DNA of 64,000 nt, taken from NCBI RefSeq assembly GCF_001038485.1, contig NZ_LDUE01000065.1:1-64000 (forward strand), written 5' to 3'. Shown in pieces: positions 9,709 to 17,698 of this stretch; position 1 is the first letter of the stretch; every line of letters starts with the position of its first letter. The position numbers and the translations under genes are program-made. Origin of the DNA: Ornithinibacillus californiensis. GTDB taxonomy: Bacteria; Bacillota; Bacilli; Bacillales; Amphibacillaceae. Below the pieces are notes generated by a model. The model was not told the origin of the DNA. It saw only the letters and a program-made list of their open reading frames with translations, and did not search any database.

Positions 9709-9903
9709 ATGGCAAGTAACAATTCAAACCAATTACTAGTCCCTGGTGTAGAACAGGCTCTAGACCAAATGAAGTATGAAATTGCTTCAGAGTTTGGTGT
9801 AAACCTAAGTGCAGATGATACTTCTCGTTCTAACGGATCCGTTGGTGGTGAAATCACTAAGCGTTTAGTACAAACTGCTCAACAACAATTAAACGGCAAA
9901 TAA
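9709..9903 (+). CDS. alpha/beta-type small acid-soluble spore protein, tandem paralog
   Basis: A 64-aa SASP nearly identical to the one just upstream, differing at about ten positions, for example LLVPGVEQ for LVVPGAQQ and [13 protein letters not shown] for [13 protein letters not shown]. It carries the same GPR cleavage context and the same [16 protein letters not shown] end. The upstream region (TTACAGGAGGTGATA and the preceding GTGATAAGA...TTGCTCACAATA) and the downstream GGCTAC-GGGG segment are also shared. The duplication therefore covered the whole transcription unit. The ATG is at 9709. Confidence 0.97.
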   Translation: MASNNSNQLLVPGVEQALDQMKYEIASEFGVNLSADDTSRSNGSVGGEITKRLVQTAQQQLNGK

Positions 9904-10090
9904 AACTTCATATAATGGCTACGGGGGAGACCCCTTTATATATGGGAAGGTCCTAATGGGCTTTCCCTTCTTTAATTTGTCTCTCATGTAATGAATACTA
10001 TTTACACAGTATGAAGCTCACTTTATGATACCTGTATTATTTACTAATTTATAGAAATAATTCCCTTAAATTAACATTATTTATGAACCA

Positions 10091-10119
10091 TAAAAAAAGA
10101 GGGCCAAGGCGGCCCTCTT
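10091..10119 (-). terminator. terminator of msmX
   Basis: AAGAGGGCC pairs with GGCCCTCTT around a 5-base loop, with a T run on the minus strand (the A run at 10092-10098). Confidence 0.9.
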
Positions 10120-10124
10120 AATCA

Positions 10125-11222
10125 TTATTTTAATCTTTCTTCTGTTTCTGCATCAAAGAAATGTGCTTTATTCATATCAAGTGCTAGTTCAATTGATTCT
10201 CCACCTTGAATATCGGTACGTGAGTCAACACGTGCGATGAAATCTTGGTCATTTACTTTTGAATATAGGAAAGTTTCAGCTCCCATTAATTCAGCAACAT
10301 CGATAAAAGCTGTTATTTTAGTATCAGGAGTTGATTCAATAAATACTAATTCATCATGAATGTCTTCTGGGCGAATTCCAAGAATAACTTCTTTATCGCC
10401 ATAACCTTTTTCTTTTAGTAATTTCAACTTGCCTTCAGGAATTCTAATTTTCACGTCACCCATAATGAAATCAGAATCTTTTATTACACCAGTGAAGAAG
10501 TTCATGGAAGGAGATCCAATGAATCCTCCAACAAATACATTGTTTGGATTATCATAAACGTCTTTTGGAGCACCAACTTGTTGGATTACACCATCTTTCA
10601 TAACAACTAGACGAGTTGCCATTGTCATTGCTTCCGTTTGGTCATGTGTTACATAAATAGTAGTTGTCTGTAAGCGTTTATGAAGTTTTTGAATTTCTGC
10701 ACGCATTTGAACACGTAGTTTTGCATCAAGGTTTGACAATGGTTCATCCATTAAGAATACCTTTGCATCACGAACGATAGCACGTCCTAAAGCAACACGT
10801 TGACGCTGACCACCAGAAAGTGCTTTTGGTTTACGGTCTAAGTATGCTTCTAGTCCGAGAATTTTAGCAGCATTTTGTACTCGTTTATCAATTTCATCTT
10901 TTTTAAACTTACGTAGTTTTAATCCAAATGCCATATTATCGTATACATTCATATGCGGATAAAGGGCATAGTTTTGGAATACCATTGCGATGTCGCGATC
11001 TTTTGGCGCAACATCGTTCATTTTTTTATCATCAATGTAAAGTTGACCATCTGTAATTTCTTCCAAACCAGCGATCATACGTAATGTCGTTGATTTACCA
11101 CATCCAGATGGACCAACAAATACGATGAATTCTTTATCTTGAATATGCAAATTAAAATCATTAACAGCAACAACATCTTTATCGTATTTCTTTTGAATAT
11201 GTTCTAAACGTAACTCAGCCAT
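10125..11222 (-). CDS. msmX: multi-sugar ABC transporter ATPase MsmX/UgpC
   Basis: A 365-aa ATPase that energises several carbohydrate importers in Gram-positive bacteria. It has Walker [10 protein letters not shown] (about 38-46), a Q-loop in [12 protein letters not shown], signature [14 protein letters not shown] (about 134-147), Walker [14 protein letters not shown] and the switch His in YVTHDQ. A C-terminal TOBE/MOI regulatory domain follows ([11 protein letters not shown]). It stands alone without permeases, as MsmX does in B. subtilis where it is shared between systems. AGGGGGACTTATTC precedes the ATG. A cre-like site lies just upstream. Confidence 0.93.
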   Translation of the reverse strand: MAELRLEHIQKKYDKDVVAVNDFNLHIQDKEFIVFVGPSGCGKSTTLRMIAGLEEITDGQLYIDDKKMNDVAPKDRDIAMVFQNYALYPHMNVYDNMAFGLKLRKFKKDEIDKRVQNAAKILGLEAYLDRKPKALSGGQRQRVALGRAIVRDAKVFLMDEPLSNLDAKLRVQMRAEIQKLHKRLQTTTIYVTHDQTEAMTMATRLVVMKDGVIQQVGAPKDVYDNPNNVFVGGFIGSPSMNFFTGVIKDSDFIMGDVKIRIPEGKLKLLKEKGYGDKEVILGIRPEDIHDELVFIESTPDTKITAFIDVAELMGAETFLYSKVNDQDFIARVDSRTDIQGGESIELALDMNKAHFFDAETEERLK

Positions 11223-11245
11223 GAATAAGTCCCCCTTAAGATAAA

Positions 11246-11259
11246 TGAAAGCGTTTTAA
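11246..11259 (-). promoter_or_regulatory. putative CcpA (cre) site in the msmX promoter region
   Basis: TGAAAGCGTTTTAA resembles the catabolite-responsive element TGWAANCGNTNWCA except at the end. On the minus strand it lies about 12 bp downstream of a TATAAT at 11271-11276 and 24 bp ahead of the msmX start, where CcpA-HPr(Ser-P) binding would block transcription. Assignment is by motif only. Confidence 0.45.
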
Positions 11260-11350
11260 TACCTACGTTTATTATAATGAATTTCATTCTAAGGCTAAAT
11301 AGTAAAGATGCACAAAGATGAATGATGGTCTTTGTGCATCTTTACTAGGC

Positions 11351-12235
11351 TTATTCATCTTTAGCTAGAACGGCTAAGTAGACAGTGATTGCTTGCTGGA
11401 ATACACGAACATCTATACCTGTTCTTTCGTAGAATTTTTCAATACGATATTGAAGGCTGTTACGATGCATATACAATTTCTTTGCAGCCTCTGAGATATT
11501 TAAGTTACTTTCAAAAAATACTTCCATCATATGAATAAATTCCACGTCATCAATAAATTCCTGCAAGATGAACTGCCTTAAATTTTTCTTAAATGTAGTC
11601 CCTGTATTTCCCATTAATATGTATGGAATGGCTTCTAGATACGTTACGACATTATGCTGCGAATGTTGAAATGTTAACTTTGCAGCTGCGAGTAATTGTT
11701 GATAATGATCTCTTAATCCTTCCAAGGTAGAAAGATATGGCCCAACGAAAAACCGGATTTTAATATACAAATCACTCATTAAGATATCAATAATTTCCTT
11801 ATAGGAGATGCTGTCATCTAAATTCTTATGGAGCTTGTCGACAATAACACCTTCATTTTCATTTTGCCATAAGATTGTTACCTCATGGTCAAACAACTGA
11901 TTGATTGCATCTTTAAAACCTTTTGGGTCTATTTGATTTAAAGGAACTTGAAAGTAAACCAAGCGAAAAGTAAAATCAATGTCTGGCAGAACATCTTCGG
12001 CCTGAGTCCATTGCAGCCACTTTTTTTCTTCTATCGTCATGGAAGGAAATTTACTTTGATACGGTTTTAAAAACGTACGAAATAGTGCGAGGTCTTTCTC
12101 TTGCAACTCATCGGGATGAATACCAATTAATTGAGAATCTGCTGTAATAAACCAAGCTAATTCTTGGTTTAATTTAACGGGAATTGTTTCATAATGTTGA
12201 AGTGAAGGAAAATAGTTTCTTAATTTATCAATCAA
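11351..12235 (-). CDS. PucR/CdaR-type helix-turn-helix regulator
   Basis: A 294-aa transcription factor. The C-terminal about 55 residues form the PucR-type HTH: FFESNLNISEAAKKLYMHRNSLQYRIEKFYERTGIDV, with the HRNSLQYR recognition helix. The N-terminal 230 residues have no enzyme motif I recognise and probably sense a ligand. I place the start at the TTG at 12235 because AAGAGG lies 8 bases upstream. The longer in-frame ATGs overlap a TATAAT that looks like the promoter itself. It is upstream of msmX, so a role in sugar use is possible but unproven. Confidence 0.75.
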   Translation of the reverse strand: MIDKLRNYFPSLQHYETIPVKLNQELAWFITADSQLIGIHPDELQEKDLALFRTFLKPYQSKFPSMTIEEKKWLQWTQAEDVLPDIDFTFRLVYFQVPLNQIDPKGFKDAINQLFDHEVTILWQNENEGVIVDKLHKNLDDSISYKEIIDILMSDLYIKIRFFVGPYLSTLEGLRDHYQQLLAAAKLTFQHSQHNVVTYLEAIPYILMGNTGTTFKKNLRQFILQEFIDDVEFIHMMEVFFESNLNISEAAKKLYMHRNSLQYRIEKFYERTGIDVRVFQQAITVYLAVLAKDE

Positions 12236-12387
12236 TGGGAAAACCTCTTTTAAATGTGTTTTATACATTATACCAATTGTTCTTCCATTTAAAAAAGATT
12301 TCTTATTATACAGCATAATTGGTATTGGTATACATGGCACTTTACGTTTGTTATAGTGGGGTTAACCTATTCAAGGAGGAATTTGTT

Positions 12388-12738
12388 TTGGCAAATATGT
12401 ATGATAACGCCTATGGTTTGGAAAAGGCGATTCGTGAAAGTGATGAGTTTAAAGGTCTGAAAGATGCATTTGAGGCAGTGATGGGTGACCCTATTGCTAA
12501 GAAGACATTTGAAGAATTCCGTGATACACAAATGGAGCTTCAACAAAAACAAATGCAAGGTGAAGATATTTCGGAAGAGGAAGTAGAAAATGCGCGTCAA
12601 GTTGTTGAGCTTGTCCAAAAGCATGAAGGAATATCAAGACTTATGGAACAAGAGCAACGTTTAAATATGGTAATTAATGAAATTAGCCAAATTATTACAA
12701 AGCCTCTAGAAGAGCTTTACGGTTCACAACAAGGATGA
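12388..12738 (+). CDS. yheA: YheA, YlbF/YmcA-family protein
   Basis: A 116-aa, highly helical, acidic protein of the YheA (UPF0342) branch of the YlbF/YmcA superfamily. It opens MANMYDNAYGLEKAIRESDEF and ends ISQIITKPLEELYG. YmcA and YlbF themselves help RNase Y control mRNA decay, biofilm and competence; YheA's own role is not established. TTG at 12388 is the start, 8 bases after AGGAGG; the ATG three codons later is too far from it. A repeat element follows directly. Confidence 0.88.
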   Translation: MANMYDNAYGLEKAIRESDEFKGLKDAFEAVMGDPIAKKTFEEFRDTQMELQQKQMQGEDISEEEVENARQVVELVQKHEGISRLMEQEQRLNMVINEISQIITKPLEELYGSQQG

Positions 12739-12746
12739 TTGGATGG

Positions 12747-12990
12747 AAGGGGCCGGGACATAACTAAATCAAAGGGATGTAAAAACGAACAAAGACCATA
12801 TTAGCCCCGGAAATATACGGAGACTCCTGTGGGAGGATAGGCATAGGTGAGACCCCGCAAGAGCGATAGCTCTGAGGAGGCTCACCAGCCGCCCACGGAA
12901 AGCGAAGTATATTTCCGGGGCGGGTTATGTGCACTAATGATAATGTTCGGATTTACCTTGGATAGAATTACTTTTGTCCCGGCCTCTTTT
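12747..12990. repeat. composite inverted-repeat element, short copy
   Basis: A palindromic, relatively GC-rich block fills the yheA-lipoprotein gap. Outer arms AAGGGGCCGGGACA (12747-12760) and TGTCCCGGCCTCTTTT (12975-12990) resemble the two halves of a terminator. Inside, GCCCCGGAAATATAC (12804-12818) pairs perfectly with 12907-12921. The core holds GGAGACTCC, a GGTGAG...CTCACC hairpin and AAGAGC-GATA-GCTCT. The core matches the element at 17699-17997 in inverted orientation. It has no coding capacity and looks like a miniature, MITE-like or RNA-forming repeat. Confidence 0.8.
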
Positions 12991-12994
12991 GAAT

Positions 12995-13354
12995 TTATTC
13001 CACTTTAAACTTATCAATGGTCTCCATTTCGTCTCCAATTGTATAGGTAGTAAATGTTACTTTAGCTCCTGTGACTATTTCATTCGATTCTAACTGTTCT
13101 TTTGCATCCTCGGATAATCGATAGGTAATATCTTCCTGATCAACTGTAATAATGACCTCATCTGTTGAATCAAAACTTTTAATTATTCCAACTTGATCTA
13201 CTGGTTCTTGACCAGCAAGTGTAATACCGGCAGCATTATTATCTGTAGTTTCTACACCACTTTCTTCATTTTTCTCAACAGTAAATCCACAAGCTCCTAA
13301 CAGTAACAAAGAAAACGTGCTAACAGTGATTATACTATATTTTCGGGTCTTCAT
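12995..13354 (-). CDS. small lipoprotein of unknown function
   Basis: A 119-aa protein with a lipoprotein signal peptide: MKTRKYSIITVSTFSLLLLGACG, with the lipobox LGAC and Cys22 as the predicted lipidation site. The mature part is acidic and beta-rich (QVGIIKSFDSTDEVIITVDQ, then VTFTTYTIGDEMETIDKFKV), suggesting a small barrel on the outer face of the membrane. I do not recognise the family. TAGGAGGTGC precedes the ATG at a good distance. It is divergent from yhaR. Confidence 0.75.
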   Translation of the reverse strand: MKTRKYSIITVSTFSLLLLGACGFTVEKNEESGVETTDNNAAGITLAGQEPVDQVGIIKSFDSTDEVIITVDQEDITYRLSEDAKEQLESNEIVTGAKVTFTTYTIGDEMETIDKFKVE

Positions 13355-13488
13355 TTTTTTGCACCTCCTATTTTTAAACTAACTACAAATAAGACGGTGA
13401 TTAATTAAAAGATGTTTCAGAATAACATGCAGGAAAAATGCCTAACTTTAGCGAATAAATAAAAATATAAAGACGAGGGGGAATTTAA

Positions 13489-14262
13489 ATGAACTATGTT
13501 GCTTTTGAAAGTAAACAGCAAATATCCTATATTACGTTAAACCGTCCAGATCGATATAATGCTCTAAATAAAGAGATGCTGGATGAACTATTACATATCG
13601 TTGAAGAAGTGGAACAAAACGATGATCGAGTTGTCATCCTGTCTGGTGTTGGCAATGCCTTTTGTGCAGGTGGGGACATTGCTATGATGAAGGATTTTTC
13701 TAATAAAGAATTTTTTGAAGGGGTAATGGACACCATTTCCCAGGTTGTTCGTAAACTCTACATGATGCCAAAATTAGTTATCTCAGCTGTGCAAGGTTCG
13801 GCAGCTGGTCTAGGATTGAGTCTAGCATTAACAGCGGATTACGTCGTTGCACACCAAGATGCAAAATTGGCTATGTTATTTATAGGTGTGGGATTAGCAC
13901 CGGATGGTGGAGGACACTTCTGGACGGAACAACGATTAGGAACTCATCAAGCAAAGCAGTTTATTTGGGGAAATCCAAAACAGGTGAAAGGGTTGGAAGC
14001 CAAATCACTCGGTCTCATCGATCAATTAACAGAAGACGATGTATTAATAGAATCAAAAAAACTAGGGCAAATGTTACTTTCATCCCCAATAGAAGCAATG
14101 CTTAAAACAAAAATGACTTACAATGAAAACCATCTGGATACACTAAATTACTATTTGGAAAGAGAAAAGCAAAATCAGTGGGAGCTCCGAAGTACCGAAG
14201 ACCATAAAGAAGGAGTACTTGCCTTTTTAGAAAAGAGAAAGCCTGCTTTTAAAGGAAAGTAA
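13489..14262 (+). CDS. yhaR: enoyl-CoA hydratase/isomerase family protein YhaR
   Basis: A 257-aa crotonase-fold protein. The oxyanion-hole segments are GNAFCAGGDIAMM (about 59-71) and SAVQGSAAGLGLSLALTADY (about 102-121). At the usual catalytic Glu positions it has LFIGVGLAPDGGG, with Asp in the second position and Gly or Ala elsewhere, so it may act as an isomerase or on an unusual acyl-CoA rather than as a plain hydratase. GAGGGGG precedes the ATG. Position next to yhaQ-P-O-N-M and sequence fit Bacillus YhaR. Confidence 0.85.
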   Translation: MNYVAFESKQQISYITLNRPDRYNALNKEMLDELLHIVEEVEQNDDRVVILSGVGNAFCAGGDIAMMKDFSNKEFFEGVMDTISQVVRKLYMMPKLVISAVQGSAAGLGLSLALTADYVVAHQDAKLAMLFIGVGLAPDGGGHFWTEQRLGTHQAKQFIWGNPKQVKGLEAKSLGLIDQLTEDDVLIESKKLGQMLLSSPIEAMLKTKMTYNENHLDTLNYYLEREKQNQWELRSTEDHKEGVLAFLEKRKPAFKGK

Positions 14263-14280
14263 TTTTCGTTATATAAATTG

Positions 14281-14319
14281 AAAGGCTGTCATTAGGAATT
14301 AGCTAATGACGGCCTTTTT
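14281..14319. terminator. bidirectional terminator yhaR/yhzD
   Basis: AAAGGC-TGTCATTA pairs with TAATGAC-GGCCTTT around a 9-base loop, with T-rich ends on both sides. It lies between convergent genes. Confidence 0.85.
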
Positions 14320-14320
14320 C

Positions 14321-14506
14321 TTATCGATGAAATAAAATTAGTTTCGCCTCTGGAGAAACGCATCGATGCGTATGTTCTAAATAACCTTCTTTTTCAAGCT
14401 TTTTTTCGCCTAATTGTTTTGCTTCTTGATCATTAGCGGCCTGAAACGATTCGTCTAATAATTTTTTCCCGGATTTTTCAAATACAGTTAAAACATAATT
14501 CCTCAT
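14321..14506 (-). CDS. yhzD: YhzD-like small protein
   Basis: A 61-aa protein, MRNYVLTVFEKSGKKLLDES at the start and HTHRCVSPEAKLILFHR at the end, matching the short YhzD family of Bacillus (recalled). It probably has a beta-alpha-alpha-beta fold. No function is known. GGAGGTAAACA precedes the ATG at good spacing. It is convergent with yhaR and shares its terminator. Confidence 0.8.
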   Translation of the reverse strand: MRNYVLTVFEKSGKKLLDESFQAANDQEAKQLGEKKLEKEGYLEHTHRCVSPEAKLILFHR

Positions 14507-14603
14507 TGTTTACCTCCTGAAGTTTTTCTTATTATTTTATATTCGACTTTTTTATTAAAAATCCTTCTTAAAAGAAATTTAGGTAAAATTATGTAAAGCA
14601 GCC

Positions 14604-14633
14604 TTGACATGAAAGTTAAATGTATAGTAAACT
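14604..14633 (+). promoter_or_regulatory. SigA-type promoter of the XRE-yhaQP operon
   Basis: A perfect TTGACA at 14604-14609 and TAAACT at 14628-14633, 18 bp apart. The palindromic operator at 14630-14653 overlaps the -10 and probable start point, a layout typical of repression. Confidence 0.6.
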
Positions 14634-14653
14634 TTACGTAAAGTTAACTTTAC
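14630..14653. promoter_or_regulatory. operator with three 8-bp half-sites
   Basis: AACTTTAC-GTAAAGTT-AACTTTAC: the first and second halves, and the second and third halves, each form a perfect 16-bp palindrome with no spacer. It lies 18 bp upstream of the XRE gene and over the promoter, so autoregulation by that protein is the natural reading (inference). Confidence 0.65.
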
Positions 14654-14671
14654 AAAAAAGTGGGAGATATT

Positions 14672-14881
14672 ATGAAAACAAAAATCCGTGAAAAACGAAC
14701 AGAGAGAAACATGACACAAGAAGAACTATCACAATTATTAGAAGTATCACGGCAGACGATTATTTCCTTAGAAAAAGGCAAGTATAAACCATCATTAGTA
14801 TTAGCGCATAAGCTTGCACAAATCTTTGAATGCTCCATAGAAGAGTTATTTATTTTTGAGGGGGATGAGAATGTTCGGTGA
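14672..14881 (+). CDS. XRE-family HTH regulator
   Basis: A 69-aa protein that is almost entirely a Cro/C1-type helix-turn-helix: RTERNMTQEELSQLLEVSRQ, then TIISLEKGKYKPSLVLAHKLAQIFECSIEELF. It has no sensor domain, like the small regulators that lead operons of membrane proteins and ABC exporters. The ATG at 14672 follows GGGAG. Its last codons overlap the start of the next gene (14871), so the two are translationally coupled. The palindromic operator just upstream is its probable target. Confidence 0.9.
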   Translation: MKTKIREKRTERNMTQEELSQLLEVSRQTIISLEKGKYKPSLVLAHKLAQIFECSIEELFIFEGDENVR

Positions 14882-15188
14882 ATTAGAGAATCCTTGGGTT
14901 CTACTTATGTTTTTTATTATGTTTCTTTGGCTCCTAATAACATTTCTGCACCAACGCCTGAAAGGGAAAAAGGAACATCATTACGATGAGCGGTATCACT
15001 ATAAATCGAACCGTGCCAAAGCTAAAGCATGGGACTTCATGTTAATTATCATACTTATTTCAATGCCAATAGTCCTTGTTGTAGAAGGCGGTTTATTTAG
15101 TTACTTTTTCTTAATGGCGCTATTTATCTTGCATATGCTTTCAATGGCAATAGCGGGACTTTATTTTCAGATGAAAGATTCAAATTAG
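14871..15188 (+). CDS. small three-helix membrane protein (paralog A)
   Basis: A 105-aa membrane protein with three predicted transmembrane segments (about 9-29, 55-75, 78-100). Between the first and second is a basic cytoplasmic loop with HYDERYHYKSNRAKAKAWDFML. The following gene encodes a paralog with the same YDERY-N-AK-WD-ML pattern. YDER-type motifs occur in small membrane proteins found beside XRE regulators, but I cannot assign a function. The ATG at 14871 follows GGGGG by 6 bases and overlaps the XRE stop. Confidence 0.75.
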   Translation: MFGELENPWVLLMFFIMFLWLLITFLHQRLKGKKEHHYDERYHYKSNRAKAKAWDFMLIIILISMPIVLVVEGGLFSYFFLMALFILHMLSMAIAGLYFQMKDSN

Positions 15189-15203
15189 CTTGGGGGGATT
15201 ATG

Positions 15204-15521
15204 ATGTTTAGTCAGGAATTTTTAGAAGCACCATGGGTGGTCTTAATTTTAATTGCCAATTATTTATTCATGCTAAGTATATTCTTCATTCAAAGAAGAA
15301 TAGGGAAGAAAAATTATCGGTATGATGAACGTTACTATCAAGTTAACAATCAGGCAAAGAGTCGTACTTGGGATATCATGCTCGTCATTATGCTTATCGC
15401 ATGGCCGATTGTGATTATTTTTGATGGAATTTCATTTGCATTTTTCCTATTAACAGCGCTTTACATGCTGCATTGTATTATTATGGGATTTGCAGCGGCT
15501 TATTATCAATCAAAAGAGTAG
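15204..15521 (+). CDS. small three-helix membrane protein (paralog B)
   Basis: A 105-aa paralog of the preceding gene: same length, three membrane segments and the loop NYRYDERYYQVNNQAKSRTWDIML. It also opens with a similar MFSQEFLEAPWVVL. The pair probably arose by tandem duplication and could form a heteromer. GGGGGG lies upstream; ATG at 15201 or 15204 are both possible, with 15204 better spaced. The next gene (yhaQ) begins 16 bp after the stop, so membrane pair and ABC exporter are co-transcribed. Confidence 0.75.
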   Translation: MFSQEFLEAPWVVLILIANYLFMLSIFFIQRRIGKKNYRYDERYYQVNNQAKSRTWDIMLVIMLIAWPIVIIFDGISFAFFLLTALYMLHCIIMGFAAAYYQSKE

Positions 15522-15536
15522 AAAGGAGTGACATCT

Positions 15537-16436
15537 ATGACATTACTACTTAAAAATGTAACGAAGCGTTTCGGAAAACATACTGCGGTTAATAATCTTA
15601 CACTTGAAATCCCCGAAAATGAAATGTTTGGATTCTTAGGGGGAAATGGCGCTGGAAAAACGACGACTTTCCGGATGATACTAGGTTTATTAGAACGATC
15701 ATCAGGAGATATCTCATGGAACGGAGAAAAGATAGATTATGAAAAAAGTAGTATTATTGGATATTTACCTGAAGAAAGAGGGCTATATCCAAAGCTAAAG
15801 GTAAAGGAGCAAATTGTTTATCTGGCACGTTTACGAGGGATGAATAAACGAGAAGCGGCAGACGAGTTACAAAATTGGCTAGAGCGATTTGAGGTACCGG
15901 AGTATATAGACAAAAAGGTGGAAGAGCTGTCTAAGGGGAATCAGCAAAAAATCCAATTTATTTCAGCGGTTATTCATAAACCAAGACTATTAATCTTGGA
16001 TGAACCATTTTCAGGGCTAGACCCTATTAACGTAGAGATGTTAAAGGAAGCAGTTGTAGACTTGAAAAATCAAGGCACTTCTATTGTTTTTTCCTCGCAC
16101 CGAATGGACCACGTTGAAGAATTGTGTGAGCACGTATGTATCTTACAAAAAGGCACTCCAGTAGTTCAGGGATCATTACGTGAAATTAAGCGTTCATTTG
16201 GTAAGAAAAATCTAATCATACACGCAGATATTCCTTTAGATTTTCTAAGAGACCTACATGGAGTGGTTAGATATAAGCAAACAATGGAAGGCTGTCTGTT
16301 ACAAATTACGGATGAGAATGTATCACAAAATATATTTAGTGAACTGCAAGGAAAAGGTTTTGTTCGTAAGTTTGAATTGGAAGAGCCTTCTCTAAATGAT
16401 ATTTTTATAGAGAAGGTTGGTGCTCGCTATGAATAA
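15537..16436 (+). CDS. yhaQ: ABC exporter ATPase YhaQ (NatA-like)
   Basis: A 299-aa ATPase of the NatA/CcmA type. It has Walker A GGNGAGKTT (about 36-44), a Q-loop in GYLPEERGLYP, signature ELSKGNQQKIQFISA (about 132-146), Walker B LLILDEPFSGLDP and the switch His in SSHRM. The C-terminal extension is typical of the DUF4162-containing group. It pairs with the YhaP permease, whose start overlaps by 8 bp. AAGGAG 8 bases before the ATG at 15537 fixes the start. The substrate is unknown; NatAB itself exports Na+. Confidence 0.9.
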   Translation: MTLLLKNVTKRFGKHTAVNNLTLEIPENEMFGFLGGNGAGKTTTFRMILGLLERSSGDISWNGEKIDYEKSSIIGYLPEERGLYPKLKVKEQIVYLARLRGMNKREAADELQNWLERFEVPEYIDKKVEELSKGNQQKIQFISAVIHKPRLLILDEPFSGLDPINVEMLKEAVVDLKNQGTSIVFSSHRMDHVEELCEHVCILQKGTPVVQGSLREIKRSFGKKNLIIHADIPLDFLRDLHGVVRYKQTMEGCLLQITDENVSQNIFSELQGKGFVRKFELEEPSLNDIFIEKVGARYE

Positions 16437-17673
16437 GTTTTGGCTGATTACTTCACACACTTATTTAACGAAGCTAAAAACAAAAGTTTTCTTAATTAGT
16501 ACTATATTAATTTTGGTATTTATGTTGGTGTTAGTAAACTTTGAATCTATTATTGAATCGTTCGAAGGGGATGAGGAAACGAAAGTAGCAATTATTGATG
16601 AATCGGGTGAATTATTAGATGACCTGAGCTTGTTGCCGAGTACCGGTGGTGATTCCTTAATCGAACCATATTCCCGAACGCTGGAAGAAGGAAAATCACA
16701 AGTGTTGCAAGGGGAGTATGAAGCTTTAGTAACGATTAACTTGAATGATGAAGGCTTGCCAGAAGCTACATTTTATGCGAAAAACATAACCGATGCGGAG
16801 CTCCAAATGGAAATTCAACAAAAGTTACAACAGCTAAAAATTACTATAGCCACTGCACAGTTGGGAATTGATGAGGCTGCTATGGCAGAAGTGTTTTCCC
16901 CAATTGCATTAGATAAAATAACGATAGATGATAGTGGGAAATCAGAAGAGGAAATGAATCAGGCCCGTGGGATAGTTTATATGATGGTTACTTTGTTGTA
17001 TATTGCAGTTCTAATGTACGGAAATCTTATAGCAACAGATGTAGCAACTGAAAAATCCTCCCGAGTGATGGAAATATTAGTATCAAGTGTTTCTCCAATT
17101 ACGCATATGTTTGCTAAGATTGTCGGGATTGCCTTGTTAGGTTTAACCCAAATTGCAATATTTGCCCTGATTGCAATCGTGATGCTGCAGTCAAAACAGG
17201 ACCAAATAGGTGGATTGATTGAATCCTTTGGTTTACACAATGCTTCTTTTTCCATCCTGTTGTATGGTGTTCTATTCTTTGTATTGGGCTATTTATTGTA
17301 TGCTACCTTAGCAGCAATGCTAGGGTCGCTTGTTAGTCGAGTGGAAGAAGCAAATCAGATGATTACGCCAATTATGATGTTAATTGTAGTAGCCTTCTTC
17401 TTAGCTATATTTGGAATGAATGTTCCAGAATCACAGATTGTCACCATCACATCTTATATACCGTTCTTTGCACCGATGCTAATGTTTATCCGTGTTGGAC
17501 TGTTGGAAATTCCTATTTGGGAAGTTTTCCTCTCAGTTGGTATTTTAGTAGGAACGATTATCTTATTTGCGGTAATTGGTGCAAAAGTTTATAAAGGCGG
17601 AGTACTTATGTATGGGAACTCAAGCTCGTTGAAAGATATTAAAAAGGCGATGAAGCTTACTAAGAAGGAATAG
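16429..17673 (+). CDS. yhaP: ABC exporter permease YhaP (NatB-like)
   Basis: A 414-aa ABC-2-type permease. One membrane segment at about 21-41 is followed by a large extracytoplasmic domain of about 150 residues (EGDEETKVAIIDESGE...). Five further segments then begin at GIVYMMVTLLYIAVLMYG. The conserved ABC-2/NatB block EKSSRVMEILVSSVSP is at about 206-221. The ATG at 16429 overlaps the yhaQ stop. It is the last gene of the XRE operon; its likely terminator (18052-18101) is separated from it by a 300-bp repeat. Confidence 0.9.
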   Translation: MNKFWLITSHTYLTKLKTKVFLISTILILVFMLVLVNFESIIESFEGDEETKVAIIDESGELLDDLSLLPSTGGDSLIEPYSRTLEEGKSQVLQGEYEALVTINLNDEGLPEATFYAKNITDAELQMEIQQKLQQLKITIATAQLGIDEAAMAEVFSPIALDKITIDDSGKSEEEMNQARGIVYMMVTLLYIAVLMYGNLIATDVATEKSSRVMEILVSSVSPITHMFAKIVGIALLGLTQIAIFALIAIVMLQSKQDQIGGLIESFGLHNASFSILLYGVLFFVLGYLLYATLAAMLGSLVSRVEEANQMITPIMMLIVVAFFLAIFGMNVPESQIVTITSYIPFFAPMLMFIRVGLLEIPIWEVFLSVGILVGTIILFAVIGAKVYKGGVLMYGNSSSLKDIKKAMKLTKKE

Positions 17674-17698
17674 CGTATAGAATTGTTTATCGAAGTCC

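Noticed and set aside
12388-12412. ATG at 12397 as the yheA start
   Set aside because: It lies 17 bases from the AGGAGG site; the TTG at 12388 has correct spacing and adds the family-typical MAN N terminus.
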